8,101 bases of DNA from an uncultured Azospirillum sp. (GCA_946184595.1 CAMHFM010000031.1:1-8101), one strand, 5' to 3'. Positions 1 to 6,442 are shown, counted from the first letter of the stretch. Numbers and translations: made by a program. The notes: generated from the letters alone by a model not told the origin.

Positions 1-1
1 T

Positions 2-610
2 ATCCATGCCCCGCATTCTGTATTTGGCTTAGATACGGGAAATAAAGAACGGTTTGCACAAAATTGCGCTGATTTAAAAGCTTCACAACAATATGCAGAT
101 TTGTTAGGTGCGGAAATAATTATTTTACACCCTGGTTATCATGAAGAAGAACAGTATTTAGAAGAAAGCATTCGCCAATTTAAAAACATAAATGATAAAC
201 GAATTGCTGTTGAGAATTTACCGCTTTTATGTACAGCGACGGGAAAATATTTGCACGGTACATCACCGGCACAAATTCGGCAGATTATGGAAGCGAGCGG
301 TTGTCAGTTTTGTCTTGACTTCTCTCATGCTATTTGTGCGGCAAACTCATATAACAGAGATAAATTTGAGGATTTAAAAGCTTATCAAGCATTAAATCCT
401 GTCATGTATCATATGTGCGATGGAGAATGGACAAGCGATAAAGATGAACATCGCCATTATGGCGAGGGTGATTATCCGCTTGCAGAACTGTTAAACAATT
501 ATACTAATCCGGATACTTTTATTACCATGGAGACCGGATATGGCATCCCGACAGCTATCCAGCCATGGATTGATGATATTACATATTTGAAGAGTTTGCT
601 AAAAAAATAG
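2..610 (+). CDS. Sugar phosphate isomerase / AP endonuclease 2-like TIM-barrel protein, 5' truncated by window edge
   Basis: The reading frame is open from base 2, so the start codon lies left of the window; 202 C-terminal residues are visible. They show the conserved landmarks of the AP endonuclease family 2 / xylose-isomerase-like barrel (PF01261-type) in order: IHAPHS near the first residue, LHPGYH around residue 42, AVENLP around residue 70, LDFSHA around residue 106, YHMCDG around residue 137 and METGYG around residue 177. The His, Glu and Asp residues in these blocks are the usual divalent-metal ligands of the family. The IHAPH...HPG...ENLP spacing fits either an endonuclease IV (Nfo)-like DNA repair enzyme or a sugar-phosphate isomerase/epimerase; the visible part does not separate the two. 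No internal break is seen. The next gene has its own promoter, so this one probably ends its transcription unit here. Confidence 0.85.
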   Translation: MHAPHSVFGLDTGNKERFAQNCADLKASQQYADLLGAEIIILHPGYHEEEQYLEESIRQFKNINDKRIAVENLPLLCTATGKYLHGTSPAQIRQIMEASGCQFCLDFSHAICAANSYNRDKFEDLKAYQALNPVMYHMCDGEWTSDKDEHRHYGEGDYPLAELLNNYTNPDTFITMETGYGIPTAIQPWIDDITYLKSLLKK

Positions 611-615
611 AAATT

Positions 616-630
616 GACAAAATTTTTGTC
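616..630. promoter_or_regulatory. Inverted repeat GACAAAA-T-TTTTGTC upstream of the 699 gene
   Basis: A perfect 7-bp inverted repeat with a single central base lies six bases after the upstream stop codon and immediately before the -35 hexamer of the next promoter. The centre leaves little room for a good RNA hairpin and there is no GC-rich stem, so a protein-binding site is more likely than a terminator. A close relative, GACAAAAA-N4-TTTTTGTC, occurs at 4010-4029. Operator function is inference. Confidence 0.4.
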
Positions 631-659
631 TTTACACTGGGTGAAAAATATGGTATATA
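631..659 (+). promoter_or_regulatory. Sigma-70-like promoter for the 699 gene
   Basis: TTTACA (631-636) and TATATA (654-659) are separated by exactly 17 bp. Transcription would begin near 666, giving a leader of about 33 bases before the ATG at 699. A TTGACA at 614-619 has no -10 at suitable spacing, so it is less likely to be the -35. Confidence 0.55.
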
Positions 660-698
660 TTTATCCAGAAAAAATATTATTAACTTAAATTAAGCATT

Positions 699-1223
699 AT
701 GAATAAAAAAGAAATTCAGGAGTTGTTCGATTACATGACAACTTCGGGTAAGTCAACATTTGTCGATGATTTTAGTGGTTGGGGCGATGCCTCTAAGGTT
801 CCTGGTTATACTTCTTTCGCATCTATGGAAGGGAACGGTCTCAAGAGTGAACACACTGGAGAAAAATACGAGCCCCAGTGCGAGAGTGTACGAAAAGGAA
901 ACCACCTGGAAATTCAGTACAGAGAGTACGGTGATTTGGCTAAGCACTTTAAGTTGGGTGATTTGTTCCCATCTGAGCTTCCTATCGTAATCGTGACTGG
1001 TGGAGAGGCTTTGCGTAAGATTTCACCAATCTTCCAGCGTAGATCAGAATTGATCGAGTGGTTAATGCAGGTGCATTGCTACTGTGAGCAGCGCCAGACC
1101 GCGGGTAATCCAGTTCCATGGTACTGGGAAGGGAATATGTATGATCTGGCTGTATTTCTGTACAAGAACCATCCCAATAAAATCGAAGATGAGAGCATCT
1201 ATGACAGACTGACGAAAGTCTAA
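699..1223 (+). CDS. Unrecognised 174-residue soluble protein
   Basis: I do not recognise this family. The product is 174 residues with no signal peptide or membrane segment, so probably cytoplasmic. It is rich in aromatic and charged residues. Visible blocks include DDFSGWGD near residue 24, a hydrophobic strand PIVIVTGG near residue 94 and an aromatic patch VPWYWEGNMYDL near residue 138. Cysteines sit near residue 61 and as HCYC near residue 127; they do not form an obvious metal site. The ATG has no Shine-Dalgarno (upstream sequence is AAATTAAGCATT), unlike trpS, kdsB and pepT. All seven glutamine codons are CAG, whereas trpS next door uses CAA for 13 of 16. The gene has its own promoter and a strong terminator, so it looks like a self-contained single-gene unit. 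Recent acquisition from a lineage that does not rely on Shine-Dalgarno sites is inference. No function is assigned. Confidence 0.8.
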   Translation: MNKKEIQELFDYMTTSGKSTFVDDFSGWGDASKVPGYTSFASMEGNGLKSEHTGEKYEPQCESVRKGNHLEIQYREYGDLAKHFKLGDLFPSELPIVIVTGGEALRKISPIFQRRSELIEWLMQVHCYCEQRQTAGNPVPWYWEGNMYDLAVFLYKNHPNKIEDESIYDRLTKV

Positions 1224-1245
1224 CAAGATGCCAAACCAATCCAAC

Positions 1246-1280
1246 ACGCTGACCGCTTTATGCAGTCAGCGTTTTTTTTT
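1246..1280 (+). terminator. Intrinsic terminator after the 699 gene
   Basis: ACGCTGAC (1246-1253) pairs perfectly with GTCAGCGT (1265-1272) around an 11-base loop, followed directly by a run of T to 1280. It lies 22 bases after the stop codon and separates this gene from the trpS promoter. Confidence 0.9.
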
Positions 1281-1281
1281 A

Positions 1282-1310
1282 TTGTCAAAGCTGACAGATG
1301 TGTTTATGAT
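1282..1310 (+). promoter_or_regulatory. Sigma-70 promoter of the trpS-kdsB operon
   Basis: TTGTCA (1282-1287) and TATGAT (1305-1310) are spaced by 17 bp, a near-consensus promoter placed just after the terminator T-run. The predicted start near 1317 gives a short leader of about 27 bases, too short for a T-box or an attenuator. A TGTCA-N4-TGACA inverted repeat (1283-1296) covers the -35 region and could be an operator. Confidence 0.75.
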
Positions 1311-1343
1311 AGCGCTCAAATGATAAATTGATGGAGAATAAAA

Positions 1344-2396
1344 ATGGATGTTGTCCTGACTGGGGATCGCCCGACCGGAAAATTACATATCGGGCATTAT
1401 GTCGGCTCTTTACGTCGCCGTGTTGAAATGCAAAACAGCGGTAAATACAAAGATATTTACGTTTTTATGGCTGATGCTCAAGCCCTAACAGATAATGCCG
1501 ATAACCCCGAGAAAGTTCGCAAAAACATTACCGAAGTCGCACTTGATTATTTAGCGTGTGGCATTGATCCGAAAAAATCAACGATTTTTATTCAATCACA
1601 AATTCCTGAATTATGTGAGTTGAGTTTTTATTATATGAATTTGGTAACGGTTTCTCGTTTGCAACGTAATCCGACCGTTAAATCAGAGATTCAAATGCGC
1701 GGTTTTAAGAGCAGTATTCCTGTCGGATTTTTTACTTATCCGATTAGTCAAACCGCAGATATTACTGCTTTTAAGGCCAATATTGTTCCTGTCGGAGAAG
1801 ATCAACTCCCAATGTTGGAACAAGCACGTGAGATCGTTCGCTCATTTAATCAAATTTATGCGCCGGTTTTGGTTGAGCCGGAAGCCGTCTTGCCGGATAA
1901 TAAACAATGCATGCGTCTCCCCGGTCTTGATGGTGCCGCAAAAATGAGTAAATCTCTCGGTAACTGTATTTATTTAGCCGACAGTTCAAATGATATTAAG
2001 AAAAAAGTTCAAAGTATGTTTACCGATCCACTGCATTTACATGTAGAAGATCCAGGACATCTTGAAAATAATACCGTCTTTACTTATCTTGATGCTTTTT
2101 GTAAAGATGAACATTTTGCAGCTTTTCTGCCGACTTATCAAAATTTAGATGAGTTAAAAGCACACTACACGCGTGGCGGATTGGGTGATGGAACAGTGAA
2201 GAAGTTCTTAAATGAAATTATGCAGGCTGAATTAAAACCGATTCGCGAACGTCGTGAAGAATTAGCAAAAGACTTAGGTTATATTTATCAGATCTTGCGC
2301 GAAGGAACGGAGAAGGCCGAGGCTGTTGCCGCTCAGACTTTAGATGAAGTTAAAAGCGCTATGAAAATTAACTATTTCAAAGACAATAATTTGTAG
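1344..2396 (+). CDS. trpS: Tryptophan--tRNA ligase (TrpRS), Streptococcus-type variant
   Basis: This class Ic aminoacyl-tRNA synthetase charges tRNA-Trp with tryptophan using ATP in the cytoplasm. It is full length at 350 residues. The first signature is at residues 15-18 (HIGH, within TGKLHIGHYVG) and the second is KMSKS at 200-204. Rossmann-fold landmarks TYPISQTADI (131-140) and VPVGEDQLP (148-156) are intact. The N-terminus reads LTGDRPTG rather than the FSGIQPSG-like form of the Bacillus or E. coli enzymes. From memory, the whole protein follows the streptococcal TrpRS pattern, including the C-terminal TLDEVKSAM...YF ending. The start is supported by GGAG at 1333-1336, seven bases upstream. 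kdsB follows after 9 bp with its Shine-Dalgarno overlapping the trpS stop, so the two are co-transcribed. Whether this is the only TrpRS in the cell cannot be seen here. Confidence 0.96.
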   Translation: MDVVLTGDRPTGKLHIGHYVGSLRRRVEMQNSGKYKDIYVFMADAQALTDNADNPEKVRKNITEVALDYLACGIDPKKSTIFIQSQIPELCELSFYYMNLVTVSRLQRNPTVKSEIQMRGFKSSIPVGFFTYPISQTADITAFKANIVPVGEDQLPMLEQAREIVRSFNQIYAPVLVEPEAVLPDNKQCMRLPGLDGAAKMSKSLGNCIYLADSSNDIKKKVQSMFTDPLHLHVEDPGHLENNTVFTYLDAFCKDEHFAAFLPTYQNLDELKAHYTRGGLGDGTVKKFLNEIMQAELKPIRERREELAKDLGYIYQILREGTEKAEAVAAQTLDEVKSAMKINYFKDNNL

Positions 2397-2405
2397 GAGA
2401 ATATT

Positions 2406-3179
2406 ATGTCAAAAGTCATTACCATGATTCCGGCGCGTATGGCGTCTTCTCGTTTGCCAAATAAGCCTTTACTTGATATTAATGGCAAACCGTTAATTCA
2501 GCGTGTTTATGAAAATGTTAAAGCCGCAATTGAGGGCGATGTTGTTATTGCCGCCGGAGATAAAGAGATTGTTGACGCTGCTGAAAAATTTGGTGCCAAA
2601 GCTATTTTGACAGATCCGTCTTTACCGAGTGGAACAGATAGAATTGCTGTTGCCTTAAAAGAGTTAGATCCGGACGGAAGTAAATACGATATTGTTGTCG
2701 ATTTTCAAGGCGATGGCTTAAATGTTGATCCGAAAGTCAATCTTGATTTGATTGAAATGGTTGAGAGAACAGGATGTGATATTGCTACTTGCGGAATGAA
2801 ATTCAAAAATGAAGCCGATATTCATGATCCGAGTATGGTTAAAATCTGTATGGGATTAAGAGACGGGGAAGATGAGGGAAGATGCTTGTATTTTACACGT
2901 GCTGCCGCCCCGTATATTCGTGATCCGCAAAAACCGGTCAATAAAGATTATTATCATCATATCGGAATTTATGTCTTTAAGGCAAAATCTTTGAAAAAAA
3001 TGGTTTCTTTACCGGTCGGTGTATTAGAAGCCAGAGAGTCTTTAGAACAACTTCGTGCACTTGAAAACGGAATGTATATTCGTGCAAAATTAATCAAAAA
3101 TATGAAATTGATAGATGAAGCACCGGCAGATATTAATACGCCGGAGGAATATCAGGAAGCTCTGAAGTGGATTAAATAA
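2406..3179 (+). CDS. kdsB: 3-deoxy-manno-octulosonate cytidylyltransferase (CMP-Kdo synthetase), atypical active-site residues
   Basis: The product (257 residues, usual family length about 250) should activate Kdo with CTP to CMP-Kdo for LPS inner-core synthesis in the cytoplasm. Family landmarks: nucleotide-binding IPARMASSRLPNKPL (residues 8-22), SGTDRIA (75-81), FQGDG (100-104), HHIGIYVF (184-191) and LEARESLEQLR (207-217). Two places differ from typical KdsB. After QGD (101-103) the usual EP is replaced by GL, and in the C-terminal motif normally read as VDTPED the Asp is replaced by Asn (INTPEE, N244). That Asp is a metal ligand in characterised KdsB enzymes. The change could mean altered metal binding or a related sugar such as an 8-amino-Kdo, though this is inference. 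The start has a strong AGGAG at 2395-2399 that overlaps the trpS stop, indicating translational coupling. A terminator follows. Confidence 0.88.
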   Translation: MSKVITMIPARMASSRLPNKPLLDINGKPLIQRVYENVKAAIEGDVVIAAGDKEIVDAAEKFGAKAILTDPSLPSGTDRIAVALKELDPDGSKYDIVVDFQGDGLNVDPKVNLDLIEMVERTGCDIATCGMKFKNEADIHDPSMVKICMGLRDGEDEGRCLYFTRAAAPYIRDPQKPVNKDYYHHIGIYVFKAKSLKKMVSLPVGVLEARESLEQLRALENGMYIRAKLIKNMKLIDEAPADINTPEEYQEALKWIK

Positions 3180-3186
3180 AAAAGTT

Positions 3187-3220
3187 AAACAAAGCCCTTA
3201 AGTTTAAGGGCTTTGTTTTT
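3187..3220. terminator. Bidirectional terminator between kdsB and the HAD gene
   Basis: A 14-bp perfect stem (3187-3200 with 3205-3218, core AAAGCCCTTA) has a 4-base loop. It is followed by T's at 3216-3220 on the plus strand and by CTTTTTTTATTT on the minus strand. It serves both convergent genes; the HAD stop codon abuts it at 3219. Confidence 0.92.
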
Positions 3221-3884
3221 AATTTTGTGTGGTGTTTTGTAAAAGCCAATTTTTGAAATCGACCACATCTTTAACTTCCGGAATCCAATTTAAATCTTCC
3301 GGTAAGTCGGTTGTGAATTCACAACGCATGCGCACAGGGTGTGCTCCGACGTTAATAGCGGCATACTGATTATAAATTCGGTCATCGACCAAAACTGTTT
3401 CTTCAGCTTTCAGTCCGTATTTTTCGAAACAGCTTTTAAGCATATCTTCCTTAGCGGAATCATGCATAAATTTTCCGTGTTGCACACATTCGATTGTCAA
3501 GAAATCGGTGACATCGGCCAATAAAGTATTCAAGAGTTTCTTTTTGGTTTCGACATCAAAAGTTGCAGACATGGTAAACTGCCTGTATCCCATATCATGC
3601 AATTCTTTAAGCGTTTCAACAACATTCGGATAGAGCGGGCGGTAACTGAAAAATTCGTAGGAAGAGCAAAAATCTTTATCCATCTCAACACCGCGGGTCG
3701 GATGCGTTTTAAGTTCCAAAGCACCATATTTCGGAACAATCGGCAGGACTTTGGGCAAATCTTCCCATTTCATATCTTTATAATCCGGCGCATATTTAGG
3801 ATGCTGTGTTAAAAAGTGGTAATAAGCAAAATTGAGGTTTGCCAAAACCCCATCAACATCCCAAAAAATATTTTTGATAATCAT
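3219..3884 (-). CDS. HAD-superfamily hydrolase (phosphatase-like)
   Basis: The protein is a haloacid-dehalogenase-fold hydrolase, likely a cytoplasmic phosphatase of unknown substrate. From the chosen start it has 221 residues. Motif I is FWDVDGVL, with nucleophile D9 and acid/base D11. Motif II is the Ser of FTMSATF (S106), the probable motif III Lys is in DSAKEDM (K145), and motif IV is VLVDDR (D167, D168), followed by NVGAHPV, typical of subfamily I. About 80 residues lie between motifs I and II, room for a C1-type cap. I chose the ATG at 3884 because AAGGA lies 10 bases upstream and the HAD motif then begins near the N-terminus. An in-frame ATG at 3929 would add 15 residues (MNYINSKRLK...) but has no ribosome-binding site. 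The gene is convergent with kdsB and divergent from pepT. All catalytic positions are present; the substrate cannot be inferred. Confidence 0.88.
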   Translation of the reverse strand: MIIKNIFWDVDGVLANLNFAYYHFLTQHPKYAPDYKDMKWEDLPKVLPIVPKYGALELKTHPTRGVEMDKDFCSSYEFFSYRPLYPNVVETLKELHDMGYRQFTMSATFDVETKKKLLNTLLADVTDFLTIECVQHGKFMHDSAKEDMLKSCFEKYGLKAEETVLVDDRIYNQYAAINVGAHPVRMRCEFTTDLPEDLNWIPEVKDVVDFKNWLLQNTTQN

Positions 3885-4009
3885 TTTCTTAAAGTCCTTT
3901 TTTAGACGCTTGCTGTTAATATAATTCATAATTTAGATTTTAATTGGTTAATAATATGATATTGCAAAGCATATAAGCATATTTTTAGATAGAATGCAAG
4001 TATAAAAAT

Positions 4010-4029
4010 GACAAAAACATATTTTTGTC
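4010..4029. promoter_or_regulatory. Inverted repeat GACAAAAA-N4-TTTTTGTC, possible operator
   Basis: Perfect 8-bp arms (4010-4017 and 4022-4029) flank CATA in the divergent region upstream of pepT. It resembles the repeat at 616-630. It could bind a dimeric regulator acting on pepT-hydE, the HAD gene or both. No T-run after a GC-rich stem is present, so it is not a convincing terminator. Confidence 0.4.
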
Positions 4030-4039
4030 TATATAAATA

Positions 4040-4049
4040 TTGTCGACAA
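4040..4049. promoter_or_regulatory. Perfect palindrome TTGTCGACAA
   Basis: A 10-bp perfect palindrome sits 24 bp upstream of the pepT -35 box. Its TTGT...ACAA form is compatible with a small dimeric repressor or activator site, but identity of the protein is unknown and a chance palindrome is possible. Confidence 0.3.
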
Positions 4050-4072
4050 GTTCCTAACAAAGAAATCAGCCT

Positions 4073-4101
4073 TTGACAACTATAGAAGCTTTAATTATAT
4101 T
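4073..4101 (+). promoter_or_regulatory. Sigma-70 promoter of pepT-hydE
   Basis: Consensus TTGACA (4073-4078) and TATATT (4096-4101) are spaced by 17 bp. Transcription would start near 4108, after the ATG at 4104, which rules that codon out for this transcript and supports the ATG at 4122. A 9-bp inverted repeat, CCTTTGACA (4070-4078) and TGTCAAAGG (4105-4113), brackets the promoter and its right arm overlaps the Shine-Dalgarno. Confidence 0.8.
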
Positions 4102-4121
4102 AAATGTCAAAGGAGAAACAG

Positions 4122-5390
4122 ATGTCAAATTTAATTAATTCCGTACGCCTGAAAGAAACATTTTTTGAATTGGTGCGCTATGACACAGGTTCTGATCCCG
4201 AGAGCCAAACTTCCCCCAGTACTGGAAAGCAACTTATCTTAGCAGAAGTATTAATTAAAAAATTAAAAGAACTCGGGTTGGAAAATGTCAGCTTAAATAA
4301 GTTCGGGATTGTGCAAGGAACATTGCCGGCAAATAGCAAACAGAAGGTAAAAATAGGTTTCATCGCACATATGGATACCAGTCCGGATGTTGCAACCGGT
4401 CCTGTTAGTCCTTTAGAGCATAAATATGTTGGTGGAGATATTGACCTTAAAAATGACGTGAAAATTGCAGCGGAAGATTTAAAAAAATTCAAAAAACAAA
4501 CAATTCTCACCTCTGATGGAACAACTTTACTCGGGGCTGATGATAAAGCCGGTGTCGCTGAAATTTTGGAAATGTTACAAATCTTAAAGGACCATTCAAA
4601 TATCAAACATCCGGAATTAAAAATAGCCTTTACGCCCGATGAGGAAGTCGGTCGTGGCACAGAACATTTTGATATAAAAGAATTTGGGGCTGATATTGCT
4701 TATACGGTTGACGGTTCAGCGCCGACGGATATTGATACGGAAACGTTTAATGCCTTTAATCCGCAAATTACCATTACAGGGGTAACGGTTCATACCGGTT
4801 ATGCATATCATAAAATGATTAGTGCTGTGGAAATTGCTAACCAATTCATCAATGAATTACCGAAAGATGAAACACCTTCTGAAACCAAGGAAAAAGAAGG
4901 ATATTTCCATGTGTTGACAATTAATGGTAGTCCGGAAAAGGTTAAAATGGATATGCTGGTGCGTGATTTTAATTATCAACGTGCTCAGAAAAGGATTGCT
5001 TTCTTGCATAGTATTTGTGAAGATTTAGAACGTCGTTATCCGCAAATCAAAATTGAAATAAAGGATAATGAAAAGTATCATAATATGAACGAAAAGTTTG
5101 CTGCTTTTCCTGAAATGATTGAGTTAACCAAACAAGCAATTAAACTGTCCGGATTAACGCCGAAAGAAACTTATGTCCGCGGTGGAACAGACGGTGCGGA
5201 ATTGACCTTACGCGGATTATTGACTCCTAATCTTGGTGCCGGCGGTGAGAATTTTCATTCCTTAAATGAATTTGTTTCTTTGGAGACCATGGTGAAGTGT
5301 ACGGAAAATTTACTAAATATTATCCAAGTATGGGTAGATAAGGCTGATAAACTAACGGATAAAATCAAAAAGATATCACCATGTCACTAA
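4122..5390 (+). CDS. pepT: Peptidase T (tripeptide aminopeptidase, M20B)
   Basis: This cytoplasmic dinuclear zinc aminopeptidase removes the N-terminal residue of tripeptides. It has 422 residues against about 408 in enterobacterial PepT, with a short extra lysine-rich C-terminal tail. The M20 metal site is complete: H83 and D85 in AHMDTSPD, bridging D140 in LLGADDKAG, catalytic E174 and ligand E175 in FTPDEEVGRG, D197 in YTVDGS and H379 in GGENFHSLNEF. The substrate-binding RGGTDGAELT block begins at R353. The HTGYAYHKM segment belongs to the dimerisation domain. I chose the ATG at 4122 because AGGAGA lies at 4111-4116 and the predicted transcript starts near 4108; an in-frame ATG at 4104 would fall upstream of that. 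The stop codon overlaps the start of hydE by 10 bp, so the two are co-transcribed. Confidence 0.96.
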   Translation: MSNLINSVRLKETFFELVRYDTGSDPESQTSPSTGKQLILAEVLIKKLKELGLENVSLNKFGIVQGTLPANSKQKVKIGFIAHMDTSPDVATGPVSPLEHKYVGGDIDLKNDVKIAAEDLKKFKKQTILTSDGTTLLGADDKAGVAEILEMLQILKDHSNIKHPELKIAFTPDEEVGRGTEHFDIKEFGADIAYTVDGSAPTDIDTETFNAFNPQITITGVTVHTGYAYHKMISAVEIANQFINELPKDETPSETKEKEGYFHVLTINGSPEKVKMDMLVRDFNYQRAQKRIAFLHSICEDLERRYPQIKIEIKDNEKYHNMNEKFAAFPEMIELTKQAIKLSGLTPKETYVRGGTDGAELTLRGLLTPNLGAGGENFHSLNEFVSLETMVKCTENLLNIIQVWVDKADKLTDKIKKISPCH

Positions 5391-6373
5391 AAAAAGTCGA
5401 AATAATCGAGTTATTAACGCAGACGAATGCGGAAGAATTATATCAGCGAGCGGATAAAATTCGACATGAGAATGTCGGTGATGAAGTCCATCTCCGCGGG
5501 TTAATTGAGTTTTCAAACATCTGTCGTAATAATTGCTTGTATTGCGGTATCCGTAAAGGCAACGCACAAGTCGTACGGTATCATATGAGTGAAGAAGAAT
5601 TAATTGAGACTGCTCGTAAAGCGGCTAATATCGGTTTTAAGACAATTGTTATGCAATCCGGTGAGGATATGTATTATACCGCAGATAAAATGTGTCGGAT
5701 TATTGAAGCAATTAAAAAATTTGACGTTGCCGTCACATTAAGTATCGGTGAGAGAACATTTGAGGAATATAAATCTTTTCGCGAAGCTGGTGCCGATAGA
5801 TATTTAATGCGAATAGAGACAACAAATAAAGAGTTGTATCATCAGTTAGATCCACAAATGAGTTGGCAGCACAGATATGATTGTTTGATGATGATTAAAG
5901 ATCTCGGATATGAGCTAGGTTCGGGAATTATGGTCGGCTTGCCACAACAAACGATAGAATCAATCGCTGAGGATCTGTTGTTTTTGCAAAAAATCGGAAT
6001 TGATATGGCGGGAATCGGGCCGTTTATTCCGCATCCTAATACCCCTTTAGCCAATGAAAAAGGGGGAACCTTGGAATTAGCTTTAAGAACAATGGCTGTA
6101 ATGCGTATTATGATGCCGGATATTAATATTCCGGCCACAACGGCAATGGAAAGTTTACATCCACAGGGACGCATTAAAGCGCTCAAAGCCGGAGCAAATG
6201 TTGTTATGCCAAATGTAACAGAAGGTGAATATCGTAAATTTTATGAATTATATCCGGGAAAAATTTGTGTAAATGACACCCCAATTCATTGCCGAAGCTG
6301 TATCGGAATGAAGATTACAAGCATTGGACGAACAATTGGAAATGGTTTTGGAAGTCATATAAAAAAGAATTGA
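5381..6373 (+). CDS. hydE: [FeFe]-hydrogenase maturation radical SAM enzyme HydE
   Basis: HydE is a radical S-adenosylmethionine enzyme that works with HydG and HydF to build the diiron subcluster of the [FeFe]-hydrogenase H-cluster. The 330-residue product has the radical SAM CX3CX2C motif at C48, C52 and C55 (NICRNNCLYCG), which binds the [4Fe-4S] cluster. MQSGED (91-96) and the RIETTN block (144-149) fit the SAM-binding barrel. The C-terminus carries C296-X7-C304-X2-C307, the pattern of the accessory cluster in Thermotoga HydE. This favours HydE over PylB or BioB, which lack it. The length matches the family. The ATG lies inside the end of pepT with only a weak ribosome-binding site, so translation is probably coupled to pepT. 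hydF, hydG and the hydrogenase are not in the window. An anaerobic lifestyle is implied but not proven. Confidence 0.93.
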   Translation: MSLKKVEIIELLTQTNAEELYQRADKIRHENVGDEVHLRGLIEFSNICRNNCLYCGIRKGNAQVVRYHMSEEELIETARKAANIGFKTIVMQSGEDMYYTADKMCRIIEAIKKFDVAVTLSIGERTFEEYKSFREAGADRYLMRIETTNKELYHQLDPQMSWQHRYDCLMMIKDLGYELGSGIMVGLPQQTIESIAEDLLFLQKIGIDMAGIGPFIPHPNTPLANEKGGTLELALRTMAVMRIMMPDINIPATTAMESLHPQGRIKALKAGANVVMPNVTEGEYRKFYELYPGKICVNDTPIHCRSCIGMKITSIGRTIGNGFGSHIKKN

Positions 6374-6398
6374 TTTTGTATTATTGATTTGCTATGTT
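6370..6398 (+). promoter_or_regulatory. Extended -10 promoter for the TrpF-like gene
   Basis: TTGATT (6370-6375) is spaced 17 bp from TATGTT (6393-6398), preceded by TGC at 6390-6392, an extended -10. The -35 overlaps the hydE stop codon. The leader of about 38 bases is very AT-rich and lacks a Shine-Dalgarno. Confidence 0.5.
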
Positions 6399-6442
6399 CG
6401 AACTCTCAAATTAATTATTAATCATAAATTATTTTATAGTGT

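Larger units (their letters stand above)
3885..4072. other. AT-rich divergent intergenic region between the HAD gene and pepT
   Basis: I see no gene here. The stretch is strongly AT-rich and contains candidate minus-strand promoter elements for the HAD gene (TTGCAT at 3999-3994 with TTATAT at 3976-3971, 17 bp apart, weak), the 8-bp inverted repeat at 4010-4029 and the palindrome at 4040-4049. A further possible plus-strand promoter is ATGACA (4008-4013) with TATATA (4030-4035), in which case the inverted repeat would overlap its spacer. Confidence 0.5.

Noticed and set aside
616..630. GACAAAA/TTTTGTC repeat as a terminator of the first gene
   Set aside because: The stem is AT-rich with at most five effective pairs and is followed by only three T's; it fits an operator-like site better.
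982..1239. Minus-strand open frames opposite the 699 gene
   Set aside because: Considered because the plus-strand gene is unrecognised, but the plus frame has a promoter, ATG and terminator in the correct orientation, while the minus frames have none of these.
1224..1343. Possible trp attenuator or T-box upstream of trpS
   Set aside because: The only hairpin is the terminator of the preceding gene, which lies upstream of the trpS promoter; the trpS leader itself is only about 27 bases.
3885..3929. Longer start of the HAD gene at 3929
   Set aside because: No Shine-Dalgarno precedes it and the extra 15 residues are lysine-rich and outside the HAD fold; the ATG at 3884 has AAGGA upstream. It is kept as an alternative only.
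4104..4121. Upstream in-frame ATG giving pepT six extra residues (MSKEKQ)
   Set aside because: It lacks a ribosome-binding site and lies before the predicted transcription start near 4108; the ATG at 4122 has AGGAGA at proper spacing.
4178..4660. Minus-strand open frame of 160 codons inside pepT
   Set aside because: It lies wholly opposite an intact, well-recognised gene, has no ribosome-binding site and its translation shows no family motif.
5842..6186. Minus-strand open frame of 114 codons inside hydE
   Set aside because: Antisense shadow of the HydE barrel coding sequence, without any recognisable domain or start signal.
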